DNA of 64,000 nucleotides from Anaerolineae bacterium (GTDB lineage Bacteria; Chloroflexota; Anaerolineae; Caldilineales; Caldilineaceae), in assembly GCA_030432295.1 (NCBI GenBank), contig JAUIHI010000002.1, forward strand, positions 186,001 through 250,000, in the 5' to 3' direction. The position numbers and the translations under genes are program-made. Of the stretch, positions 10,201 to 17,283 are shown piece by piece (position 1 is the first letter of the stretch; each line of letters starts with the position of its first letter). The notes beneath the pieces are model-generated. The model saw only the letters and a list, made by a program, of their open reading frames with translations, did no database searches and was not told the DNA's origin.

Positions 10201-13200
10201 CAGGCGTAGGTATATCGCCGCGGCTCTTATCCGAAGTTCGCTGGCGAGGCAGACCAACAGCGTCGGTCGGTTGTCGGGTCAGATCGAGCAGTGTAGCCGT
10301 CAATTTCGCGCCCCGGACAGGTCTGTGTGCAGGTTTGGGGTCTTGCCGAACGTCCCCGGCGATTGTTACAGACCCCCGTTGCAGCGAAGCGGACTGGGCC
10401 GAGGGCGTTCTCCGAGCAGGAGTGGACACCGCTTCTGACTCCAGCGCTGCGTCCGCAGTGGCTGGCGACAGCACCTGTTGGGGTGAATCCAACCGGCCAG
10501 AAGCCACAGGTCGGCTCAGAGGCAGTTCCACCCGCTGGTTTAGCGCAGCGGATGTGGAGGAAACGGCCAGGCGCGCCGAAAGTTCGCTGGGCGGTGCAGA
10601 TGCGAAGAATTGGCCCAAAGAATCCAGCCGATCCGATACTGGGGCCGTGTCCCTTCGCTGGACAGGCTCGGCAGTCCACGCCGAGGAAGCGGGTGTAACG
10701 GAGACAACCCGACGAAGCTGCTGGCTCAGTTGGAGCGCGGCCTGGGCAGTCTCTCCGGGCTGGTGGCGGCGTTGCAGCAGTCGGGGCACGGGGAACACAC
10801 CCACAGAAGGGCGCTCTGTGCCCGCGGCCGGGAGCGGTTGCCTCTCTGCAACCGAAGCAGCAGCGGCTACGCGTTGGCCCGTCCCGCTCCTTACTTCCCT
10901 CTGCGGGGGGTAGACCCGTCGCTCCACCCGTTCCAGCAAAGTAGGCCCAGAGCCGGGAACAGAACGGGGCTGGGAACGCGCCACCACCTGCCGCTCAACA
11001 CTCGGCGCTGGTCGTCGGCGCACCTGGGCAGGACGGCCCACAGCCATCCGATCCACCAGCACCTCCCCCGCAGCCGGAAGCGCAGCAGATAGTACGCGAG
11101 GAGTGGCAGGCCCATCCGGTGACTGCGCCAGAAATTGGGCAGGAGATTGGGTCAGGGATTGAGCCGGGGACTGAGCAGCCCATCGATTGGCCGGGGCCAA
11201 AGGTAGAGGCGTATCCACGCCTGCCTGGGCCGTACTAAGCGCAATGCCAGTCGGGATCGACAACGCCGACTGGGCAAAAATGGCCGGTTCGGCCAAATCT
11301 GCCAATGGGGCCGGTCCAGCCGCAAAAGCAACGGATTCGGGGGGACGAACATCGCCGGTCAACTGTGCCGAGCGCCAGAGACGGGAGACAGGTTCCAGCC
11401 GCGTATGGGCCGCGGCCAGACGCTGGGCCACAACCCCACTTTCGCCCAAACGGGTAGTCCGGAGCGTAAAAGTTGGGAGGCCGGACATCGCCCCTACAAA
11501 GCGAGCAGGTGACTGTCGAGGAGAGGCCCCTGCCTCTGTCCCAGCCGAAACAGGTGCGCGGGCTGGTCGCCCCAGTCGGGCGGCGGGCGGCAGCGGGCGT
11601 TCAGATCGACGGGCGGGCAGACGCAACCCCCGGGGGCTGTCCTGTAATGTTGCGGGCTGTTCTGGCTGTGGCGTATGGGTGGCCCCGGCCCGCTGCAATA
11701 AAAGCCGGGTGTGGGCGCGGGCCGAAGTCGCAACCGGACGTTCATCCGTCCTGGAGACCGGGCGCAGGTGGAGAGGACGCAGTGGCGCAGCCGAGGGCTG
11801 AAGAGGTTGGCGTTGTAATGTAGCGCCACTCCCTGGGCCAGGCGATGGCGCATCCTCGGAGGAAAGGGTCTGCGGGCGTTGTGTCTGCGGACGTTCCATC
11901 CGCGGCTGTTCTGTGCGAAGGTGGGTGGATGCCGGTAGCGCGGCCAGGGCCAACGGTCCACGGCCAAGCAGGTCATTACGGGTTCCCGCAAAATCCCGGC
12001 CCGTCACCCGTTCAAGCAGCGTCGGCGCAGAACGGGTAGCCCCCGTTCTATTCACCCGTCGAGTGGGGGGCGCAGAGAGCCGCTGGAAGGCCGGTGCGGG
12101 GCGGGCAGTGGCTAGCGTCGGGGGAGCAGGCTGGGCCAACTCGCCGGATGCAGCAGGCGTTCGGTTGGCACGGCGAAAACGTGCCAGGTCCAACTCCAGA
12201 TCAGGCAGAAATGCGCGGCCGAGTCGGCTGGACGCAGATGTTTGTGCCTGCGAAAGTGGCGGACTCTGCGACCCCAGCAGAGCACCGGCATCGGGCCAAG
12301 TAGTGGCAAAAGCTGTAGACAAAGTTGTGGGTGAGCGGCGCAAAGGGCCATCCGACTCAGCGGGCAAAAGGGCAGATGCCACGGGTTGACTGCGCAGCAG
12401 CGTACTGCGCCACGCGCCAGAGACCGGCTCAAATTCATGCCGAAGTTCCGCCGGGCTAGGGAGCGCGTCCAACTCCAACCCGGCCAATCCAACCCGCTGG
12501 ACAGACTCTGCCCGTTCTGTATCCGCCGGTTCTTCTATGCCCGCCGACTGTCCTGCGCCCGCTGGATGTTGAGTGCCCACCGGCCGTTGAGTGACCACTG
12601 GCTGTTCAGTGACCACTGGCTGGACGCTAACCGGCTCTTCAGATCGGCTCTCGGCCTGGGCTTGGGCAGCCACATCGAACGGGGATGTGGCAACCAGGCG
12701 CATGACAGTGGGCAATGGACGCAGTAGAAGACGCTGTAATACGGACTGGGTGCGAGCACTTTCAAACGATTGCAGGGCGGCTGATTGGTGTGTGCCGGTT
12801 TGACTGCTCGGACGGAGCAAGGCAGAAGAGGGCGAATCATCGGGCGACCCATTGGTCAGCCTGGGCTGCACAGCGGCACGAGTCGCGGGTTGCTCAGCCG
12901 CGGGTCGCACAACCGCCTGTCCACGCCGGGATTCCCCTAGCTGGCGCGCAGGTGATTCTGGCTGGAAGCTACCCGGCGCTTCTGATTGGCTCTCTGCCAG
13001 GGCTGGTAGGGGCGTGTCGAAGGGCGCTATGTCTGCCAGGCGCATAACCGTAGGCGATGGACGCAGAGGAAGACTTTGCAATCGAGCCAGGGCAGGCGAG
13101 CGTTCGAGCGGCTGACGGGCGGCTGATTGACGAGCGGTTGATTGGCTGGTACTCGTCTGGCGGCGCGGACGAAACGGGGCAGAAGGTCGCGGCCCATCGG

Positions 13201-14989
13201 TCAATGTGCGCTGCACCACAGCGCGGGCAGCGGTTCGCACAGAGGCGGGTCGCTCAGAAGCGGGTCGTTGAGTAACCGGGCGCTGGGCCACGGGTTGCCG
13301 GGCCGCGGGCCGCACTTCGGCCTGTCCAGGCCGGGATTCCCCACTGCGCCGCGCAGGTGGTTCTGGTTGGTCAGGCGTATCAACAGGCGCTTCCGTTTGC
13401 GGGGGATCGACTCGCCACCGCAAACGCTGGGGCACAGCCAGGGCAAAATCGGCCAAACTCACCGGGGCCAGGCGCGATCCTCCTTCGGATTGACGCTGTA
13501 GCGGGCTGGCCTGTGGGGGCCGGTCTATCGCCGACAAGGCGGGAAGCATTGCATCGAGCGCCGATTCCGACACTGAGAGGGCAGGTGTGGACGACACATC
13601 CTGTGAAGCGGATTGATGCTGAAAATCAGGCTGGTATGGCAGAGCGTTCGGACCAGTAAGTGATGTGCGAGATGGACCGGTTGCCTGGCGATGGACGTGT
13701 TCGAGCAAAATTTGTGGTCGGCTGGCCAGGAGTTGGCCGGACGCGCTCAATGCCAGGCGACCAACCGCGCGCTGGGCAATGGACGGCACAGCGGGCTTGG
13801 ATGTGGCCCGATTTTCGGGCCGAGAGCCGATCCGAGGCCGGAGTCGGTTGGCGACCGGCTGTGAGGCTTGGGCTGGTCGTTGTCGGGTCAGGCTTCGCAC
13901 AAGATGTGGGCGCACAGCCTGTGCGCGCACCGACCGCCGAACAGAGCGCACGACGGTCGGTCTACTTTTGACAGGGCTAGAAAGTGGTGCCCCCGCAGGC
14001 AGGGTAGGCTGGGAGGTCGACGGCTGAGTGGCCTCTGCACTTGTGGGCGCAAACCAATCCGGGCCGCTATTTTCAGTCTCAGGGAAGAGCCAATCCAGAC
14101 CCGGCGGACCGGTGTCAAATTGGGGGGGTGGGGCAGCTTCGCTGTCGCCGCCACCCTCGCTTTCTCCGCCGTCCTCGCCCGCTGAGTCGGGAATCGAAAG
14201 GTATTCCACTTGGCGGGCCATGCGCCGACGCATCATCCGGGGTGAAGGTGTGGCGGGCTGTCCGCTAGGCTGTTGAGCAGCCGGTGGCGCTGGCGGTACG
14301 GGTGGCGTCTGCCCGGGAAGCTGGCGCGCGATGGGTTGATCGGTTGGCCGCGGGGGCGCGGGTCGAGCCGGTCGGTTGCTGGGGTGTTGAGCCACAGGCC
14401 GCACATCCGGCTTCTCCGTGTCCTGGGATTTGACAAAATTGGGTACGGAGGAGGGCGACAGAGATTCAAACTGACGGGCCTCGGCCACCCGGCGGCGAAT
14501 CTCTTCCATTGTCATGGCTGGCGCGGCGTTAGCTGGTGGGCGGGCCGGTGTAGCCGCAGGGCCGCCCACTTCGCCGGCCAGGGGCATTTCCAGGGCCTCC
14601 TCCTGGCGGTTGATCTTCAGAAGCGCGCTGATATTATTGGCCCCCATATCCCAATTCTTGAACATTTCTTCGGAGAATTTTTCGAAGAGATTGGGCGAAA
14701 CCGTGCCAACATTGGCCTTCCACGCGGTGGTGCGGGTAACGATGCGGTGAAAGCGGCGCAGAATTGCCAGGGTGGAGAGAAAGCTCACACTCTCGTCTGC
14801 CCGGCGACGCATCAGACGGCCCACCAGGGAGCCGCGATCAGCCGGGGTGTTGGCTCCATCCAACATCTCCCGCACCCAGGGAGAAAGGGACCGGGTCATG
14901 CGATCCGCGCTGTCGATGGCGCGCAGGGCAAAAGTGCCGTCGGTAGGACGTGCTGTGCCGCGGGGTCGATTCTCCGTTTGTTCCGCCAT
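7229..14989 (-). CDS. Giant modular DUF4157 (eCIS core domain) protein, 2586 aa
   Basis: The N-terminal ~140 residues are a folded helical domain, with SVSFLSTLAILRRFHRIVTR and EEMFKNWDMGANNISALLKI. A very long Pro/Gln/Arg/Ser/Ala-rich, probably disordered region follows. Five related 'ERVxxRDFAGVR' modules occur near residues 993, 1353, 1628, 1908 and 2263; the second is degenerate. Only the last two are followed by a zinc-peptidase-like HELTH motif, near residues 1956 and 2312, in the context LALLGHELTHVA. Other recurring words are PVSxxWRS and GWRFKR. The C-terminus is an acidic stretch and a charged helix. DUF4157 is the hallmark 'eCIS core' domain. Here the gene sits between tube and LysM genes, where phages encode the tape measure. 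A role as cargo protease, tape measure or both is inference. Confidence 0.85.
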   Translation of the reverse strand: MAEQTENRPRGTARPTDGTFALRAIDSADRMTRSLSPWVREMLDGANTPADRGSLVGRLMRRRADESVSFLSTLAILRRFHRIVTRTTAWKANVGTVSPNLFEKFSEEMFKNWDMGANNISALLKINRQEEALEMPLAGEVGGPAATPARPPANAAPAMTMEEIRRRVAEARQFESLSPSSVPNFVKSQDTEKPDVRPVAQHPSNRPARPAPPRPTDQPIARQLPGQTPPVPPAPPAAQQPSGQPATPSPRMMRRRMARQVEYLSIPDSAGEDGGESEGGGDSEAAPPPQFDTGPPGLDWLFPETENSGPDWFAPTSAEATQPSTSQPTLPAGAPLSSPVKSRPTVVRSVRRSVRAQAVRPHLVRSLTRQRPAQASQPVANRLRPRIGSRPENRATSKPAVPSIAQRAVGRLALSASGQLLASRPQILLEHVHRQATGPSRTSLTGPNALPYQPDFQHQSASQDVSSTPALSVSESALDAMLPALSAIDRPPQASPLQRQSEGGSRLAPVSLADFALAVPQRLRWRVDPPQTEAPVDTPDQPEPPARRSGESRPGQAEVRPAARQPVAQRPVTQRPASERPASVRTAARAVVQRTLTDGPRPSAPFRPRRQTSTSQSTARQSAARQPLERSPALARLQSLPLRPSPTVMRLADIAPFDTPLPALAESQSEAPGSFQPESPARQLGESRRGQAVVRPAAEQPATRAAVQPRLTNGSPDDSPSSALLRPSSQTGTHQSAALQSFESARTQSVLQRLLLRPLPTVMRLVATSPFDVAAQAQAESRSEEPVSVQPVVTEQPVVTQRPVGTQHPAGAGQSAGIEEPADTERAESVQRVGLAGLELDALPSPAELRHEFEPVSGAWRSTLLRSQPVASALLPAESDGPLRRSPTTLSTAFATTWPDAGALLGSQSPPLSQAQTSASSRLGRAFLPDLELDLARFRRANRTPAASGELAQPAPPTLATARPAPAFQRLSAPPTRRVNRTGATRSAPTLLERVTGRDFAGTRNDLLGRGPLALAALPASTHLRTEQPRMERPQTQRPQTLSSEDAPSPGPGSGATLQRQPLQPSAAPLRPLHLRPVSRTDERPVATSARAHTRLLLQRAGATHTPQPEQPATLQDSPRGLRLPARRSERPLPPAARLGRPARAPVSAGTEAGASPRQSPARFVGAMSGLPTFTLRTTRLGESGVVAQRLAAAHTRLEPVSRLWRSAQLTGDVRPPESVAFAAGPAPLADLAEPAIFAQSALSIPTGIALSTAQAGVDTPLPLAPANRWAAQSPAQSLTQSPAQFLAQSPDGPATPRVLSAALPAAGEVLVDRMAVGRPAQVRRRPAPSVERQVVARSQPRSVPGSGPTLLERVERRVYPPQREVRSGTGQRVAAAASVAERQPLPAAGTERPSVGVFPVPRLLQRRHQPGETAQAALQLSQQLRRVVSVTPASSAWTAEPVQRRDTAPVSDRLDSLGQFFASAPPSELSARLAVSSTSAALNQRVELPLSRPVASGRLDSPQQVLSPATADAALESEAVSTPARRTPSAQSASLQRGSVTIAGDVRQDPKPAHRPVRGAKLTATLLDLTRQPTDAVGLPRQRTSDKSRGDIPTPGWRLDASRSIPQFLSGPAPASAPVRPLSELVLRRDFGDIRRRLLQRSAPIDAQRFAPGEAFADEVAPTPKTLLSPGAIGRSASNLTVRQQNRHQVQPVSDLWRSDLLHDAEPSTLETPTLESSTVHSGRDLAGPAAISGDELLRPSGLLPSPGNRPEAREATQPSIPAAFVPLELALNRLLRASTRTDTGGSSAAQSAPPSAGEAADTPTLSQRAGATAPSQRRGTVVSGTISPQTPRQRALVTGAGRIGPTQSAAAAVQRLEAGGWRFKRSRPVPDASAAPVERVQRALTGLATGHSHPLPDRPRTLLERVLQRDFAGVRVQMASLGPLGIEAAAQGNTVYLDRAQADLNRSDSLALLGHELTHVAAGGAAPLLAENRVQRSPDRTDMPLAHPLAPSLTQRLSRQLVQMSLAEEERVAEQVEAVMRRGRGAEPRGVVSTAGPSTQRSSAQRPPTPRISPPGTPASVNASASRRPVQRAASIAAGSRSVAALAQRRLATSHFAPVSQSWPAQDFAGADEPVGLLDALGWRLSRGEQASASPSAAVQRGAAGGDFGGEMPLSQAGLASGRAVSASLGQPAQDFTSAAGASTGSSTGPVSASATVDLLEERGWRFKRREGTPVSPTRGAQRSAGNQRTTAIQRAAAELQRGPSGGMPLPRRPRTLMERVLQRDFSGVRLQAAGLEPLGVEAAAHGQTVYLQRSALAQLDRPDNLALLGHELTHVAVGTNPSVRRSEQMAQPQNGAEGAGLMPLSLPSVNQLRGSVQREEQAAGQVEQGIQALLRQGSVQREPLAPRPSNGPGSSPGPVKATRAVGNGSQGRIDTRVGSGGTGSGFASSASGDLPVVRRRAVLGQSLASLPALAGGVDVQRAEAEGPVLDGVSTESMPVVQRFLDRPSLAQNGLAEGTPGASDPQTAVAPAGGSTGATTHYPLQRALQERIQRSPDEGGDSDVDDEIDDEMDNDQEPDWDGLAERIYPLIRRMIEMERERRPL
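12640..13345 (-). repeat. Internal duplication within the giant DUF4157 gene
   Basis: Two successive segments encode related sequence. The first contains RRSGESRPGQAEVRPAA and LPLRPSPTVMRLADIAPFD. The second contains RQLGESRRGQAVVRPAA and LLLRPLPTVMRLVATSPFD. The offset is about 405 bases at the first word and about 342 at the second, so the copies differ by indels. The end of the second copy also contains short VVTEQPVVTQRPV-type repeats. Confidence 0.75.
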
Positions 14990-14994
14990 AGGGG

Positions 14995-15435
14995 TTATGC
15001 TTTCGCTATCTGAAAATAGGTGTAGGCCAATTCCAATTCTTCCATCGAGAGTTCGTTGCTGTCAGCTTTAAGCTGTGGCCCAGTCCATTTTACCGGGTAG
15101 GCGTGGAAAATATTCCACGTAAAGGCGGTTTCACCGGATTCGTTGGCCAGAGAGATAGTAATGTTCCTCAGGGTAGGCAGAACAGTGTTTGTACCGGCGT
15201 TTTCGAGCAACCAATCCAGCAACACCAGATCGATCAGCCCCCGTTTGAGGGTAACATTCGAATAGCTGAGGCGGCCCGGCAACTTCACTTCGTAATTGGT
15301 GCGCCCCCCCTCGGTGATGCCTTTGCTTTCCCGGGTCACAGTCAGGCCATTGCATTCCGTAAACTCGGCCGCGTTTACATTGTCGATCTCAACATAATAG
15401 CGCCAGGAAACCGCCCGGCTGACAATCTCGGACAT
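14995..15435 (-). CDS. Tail tube protein, gp19/TIGR02241-like (paralogue 3)
   Basis: This 146-residue protein is of the T4 gp19-like tube family, whose hexameric rings form the inner tube or its baseplate-proximal initiator. Family marks are FTECNGLTVTRESKGITEGG near residue 25, YSNVTLKRGLIDLVLLDWLL near residue 58 and ending PVKWTGPQLKADSNELSMEE. It ends 5 bases before the giant DUF4157 gene starts, implying translational coupling. By position between the other tube genes and the hub, it may be the tube initiator (Pvc5-like). Which paralogue is structural cannot be settled from sequence. Confidence 0.9.
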   Translation of the reverse strand: MSEIVSRAVSWRYYVEIDNVNAAEFTECNGLTVTRESKGITEGGRTNYEVKLPGRLSYSNVTLKRGLIDLVLLDWLLENAGTNTVLPTLRNITISLANESGETAFTWNIFHAYPVKWTGPQLKADSNELSMEELELAYTYFQIAKA

Positions 15436-15456
15436 CTATTTGCCTCGTTTCAAACC

Positions 15457-15633
15457 TCAACTGTGACGCCAACCGCCCCACTGGTCACCCAAACCGCTGC
15501 GCTCCCTCTCAAAGTGCAAGTCTCGCCCCAGCAGTTTCATCACCTTTTCAGCGATGATACGCAATTCCAATTCATCGAAATCCTCCAAGTCCACCCGGAG
15601 AAGCGCGTCGTCGTCCTCGTCGGGTTCTTCCAT
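15457..15633 (-). CDS. Small acidic injection-system protein (58 aa)
   Basis: This short ORF begins MEEPDEDDDALLRVDLEDFD and ends with a basic, Gly/Trp-rich tail (GDQWGGWRHS). The ATG is separated by one base from the stop codon of the upstream tube gene, and a strong GGGAGG lies 6 bases before it, so it is very likely translated. It occupies the place of the small Pvc6/Afp6-type proteins between tube paralogues, but I do not recognise the family by sequence. A predicted helix (EELELRIIAEKVMKLLG-like) covers the middle. Confidence 0.7.
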   Translation of the reverse strand: MEEPDEDDDALLRVDLEDFDELELRIIAEKVMKLLGRDLHFERERSGLGDQWGGWRHS

Positions 15634-15634
15634 A

Positions 15635-16510
15635 CTATCCTCCCTCGGCAGTGCTGAATGAGGTTGCTTCCACGCTGCCGCTGCCAGCAGCGACCGTGCG
15701 CGTAATAGATTCAAAGACGAGAGTAACCTCTTCGAAGGCGAAATCGCCACTTTTGCTATCAAATTGGGGACCGGCGATTTTGGAGGGCCACGCGTTGGTG
15801 AGTTCCCAACGAATGGCTTGGGTGGTGAAATCCCGGGTCCAGGCGGTGATTGTAACGGGCAAGCGCGCGGCTGCGTACTTTTTGGGGCTATAGCTGCCTG
15901 TGTTGAGCGATGGGCCTTCGTGGTCCATAAACCAGTCCCACATTGCCGTATCTGTGGTCAACAGTCGTTTCAATGTAATCGGCCCCCATTTGATCCGGCC
16001 AGGGATCATTTGGGTGACAGCCTGATACTGCTGGTTGACAAATTTGTGTTCGATGTAGTCCCGCTCGAAATCCAGGCCGCTCACATCCACGGCATAGGCG
16101 ACAAATTGGCCGGCGCCTGTGCCAAAGGTGATGCTGAATTGGTAGGCGATGAGCGGGTCGAGGCGCGTGCCTGTGATGCCCAGCGGCGCTTCTGTGCGGC
16201 TTACACTGGAGCCAAGCCCAGTGAATCCCCCACCGGTTGTGTTGGCGGGTGGGCCGCGAAAAGTGCCAGTGCCCCCGCCAGAAGTTGCAGTCGCCCCACC
16301 GCTAGTCGCGCTGCTACTAACTTCACCGGCAGCACTGCCTGTGCCGCTCTCGCCACCACCGGTTTCCGGGGCACTACCCGCGCCAGCAGCCGTAGAAGTG
16401 CTGCCGCCGCCATCCCCCGAAGCCGCGCCTGCGCCGCTGCCACCACCGGCACCGCCACCGCCCGCAGCACTACCACCACTGGCAGCCCCACCCGCTGTCG
16501 ATTCAGCCAT
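15635..16510 (-). CDS. Tail tube protein with Gly/Ala/Ser-rich N-terminal extension (paralogue 2)
   Basis: This 291-residue protein has two parts. Residues 1-~110 are an almost pure Gly/Ala/Ser/Thr tract (ASGGSAAGGGGAGGGSGAGA and similar). Residues ~118-291 form a gp19-like tube domain with VDVSGLDFERDYIEHKFVNQ, WGPITLKRLLTTDTAMWDWF and NAWPSKIAGPQFDSKSGDFA. A strong GGAGAGGAG lies ahead of the start. The low-complexity extension is unusual for a tube subunit and should project from the ring into the lumen or an end. It could cap, plug or bind cargo, but that is inference. Confidence 0.88.
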   Translation of the reverse strand: MAESTAGGAASGGSAAGGGGAGGGSGAGAASGDGGGSTSTAAGAGSAPETGGGESGTGSAAGEVSSSATSGGATATSGGGTGTFRGPPANTTGGGFTGLGSSVSRTEAPLGITGTRLDPLIAYQFSITFGTGAGQFVAYAVDVSGLDFERDYIEHKFVNQQYQAVTQMIPGRIKWGPITLKRLLTTDTAMWDWFMDHEGPSLNTGSYSPKKYAAARLPVTITAWTRDFTTQAIRWELTNAWPSKIAGPQFDSKSGDFAFEEVTLVFESITRTVAAGSGSVEATSFSTAEGG

Positions 16511-16543
16511 CTGTTATACTCCTCTCCATGCGCCAGAATCGGC

Positions 16544-16711
16544 TCACGAGCGTATAGTCTCGTTCAGCCTACGGTTGATTCTGGCGATCTGCCGCACCCA
16601 GATTTGTCGTTCGCCATGCTCCATAGACATCACCTGATCGTGGGGCCAATGAAAATGATAGGCGACGTAGGCTACCTCCTCCCGTAGGCGATCCAAGGGG
16701 TAGCCGGCTAC
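16544..16711 (-). CDS. DUF6760-like ORF, probably reached by -1 frameshift or a TTG start
   Basis: This 55-codon frame encodes GYPLDRLREEVAYVAYHFHW and a second part, EHGERQIWVRQIARINRRLN. It resembles short DUF6760-type proteins beside tail genes. The frame opens in -1 relative to the upstream gene, with its first codon sharing the last G of a G7 run. No ATG or GTG precedes the conserved part. The only possible independent start is a TTG at 16696, which has no good Shine-Dalgarno. Frameshifting on G-GGG-GGG would fuse it to the zinc-ribbon protein, like lambda G/GT tail chaperones. Confidence 0.75.
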   Translation of the reverse strand, partial: VAGYPLDRLREEVAYVAYHFHWPHDQVMSMEHGERQIWVRQIARINRRLNETIRS

Positions 16712-16717
16712 CCCCCC
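16697..16717 (-). promoter_or_regulatory. Candidate -1 ribosomal frameshift site: G7 slippery run plus stop-codon palindrome
   Basis: On the minus strand the chaperone gene ends GAT CTG GGG GGG TAG. The seven G bases (16711-16717) are phased as G-GGG-GGG, exactly the X-XXY-YYZ pattern. Slippage by -1 reads G-TA GCC and enters the next ORF. An 18-base perfect palindrome, GGGGTAGCCGGCTACCCC (16697-16714), spans the stop codon and could form a 7-bp hairpin with a CCGG loop. No classical downstream pseudoknot is obvious. Confidence 0.65.
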
Positions 16718-17073
16718 AGATCGGCCAGGTCCACAGCAAATTCAGAGCCGCACTCAGGGCAGGTGACTTGGATAGTGGTGCGGCCCTCTTCGTTGATCGT
16801 GCGGTACAGAGCCTGCAAATAGGCCAGGTCCGCGGCGAAGAGATTTTCGACGATGCTGGGGGAGATGCTTTCCAGGGTTCCCAGACGGGTGACGACCCGG
16901 GCCAGAAGGGTGATCACCAGATAGGCCTGGTTGGTGCGCACCCGCATATCGCGCAGGGGGGCGATCTCGTCCATGGCCGTGGCCAGACGCATAGTGCCCT
17001 TTTTGTGGACATTGCCTTCCTGATCGATATAGCCCATAGGAAGGGTAAAATCAAACTCGGTTTGGAAGCTCAT
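16708..17073 (-). CDS. Zinc-ribbon tail assembly chaperone-like protein
   Basis: This 121-residue protein belongs to the 'phage tail assembly protein' type seen beside eCIS tube genes. It has a N-terminal FTLPMGYIDQEGNVHKKGTM segment, a helical core LLARVVTRLGTLESISPSIV and a C-terminal CPECG half zinc ribbon. The ATG at 17073 follows AAGGAG by 7 bases; the frame is also open from a TTG at 17076. In phages the gene at this position makes the chaperone that assembles tube on the tape measure, with a frameshifted longer form. The G7 run before its stop codon supports that reading here. Confidence 0.75.
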   Translation of the reverse strand: MSFQTEFDFTLPMGYIDQEGNVHKKGTMRLATAMDEIAPLRDMRVRTNQAYLVITLLARVVTRLGTLESISPSIVENLFAADLAYLQALYRTINEEGRTTIQVTCPECGSEFAVDLADLGG

Positions 17074-17236
17074 CAACGAACTCCTTGTACGTGGGAGCGA
17101 ATAGTAGATGCTTAGGAAGCTGTGAAAACCACAGCGGTTCAGTTGTTGGATGTATCAGCAGTATAACGCCAACTGAAAAAGAGGGCAACTGAGCGCTATG
17201 AATCGTCTGTGGGGAGAGCAAAGTCTGGGCACGATC

Positions 17237-17272
17237 AAAAAAGAGTCCGGGAAGCTTGGCTCCCCGGACTCT
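17237..17272 (-). terminator. Intrinsic terminator inside the injection-system operon
   Basis: A perfect 10-bp stem (17242-17251 with 17263-17272, AGAGTCCGGG) with an 11-base loop is followed on the minus strand by six T (17242 down to 17237). It lies 11 bases after the first tube gene and ahead of the chaperone gene. Partial termination here would favour the ATPase, DUF4255, sheath and tube messages over the baseplate messages. Confidence 0.85.
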
Positions 17273-17283
17273 CTGTGCCGGAA

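Noticed and set aside
7229-14989. Frameshift or assembly error in the giant gene
   Set aside because: The frame is open for 2586 codons with consistent repeat words and a conserved start and end domain, so the length appears real.
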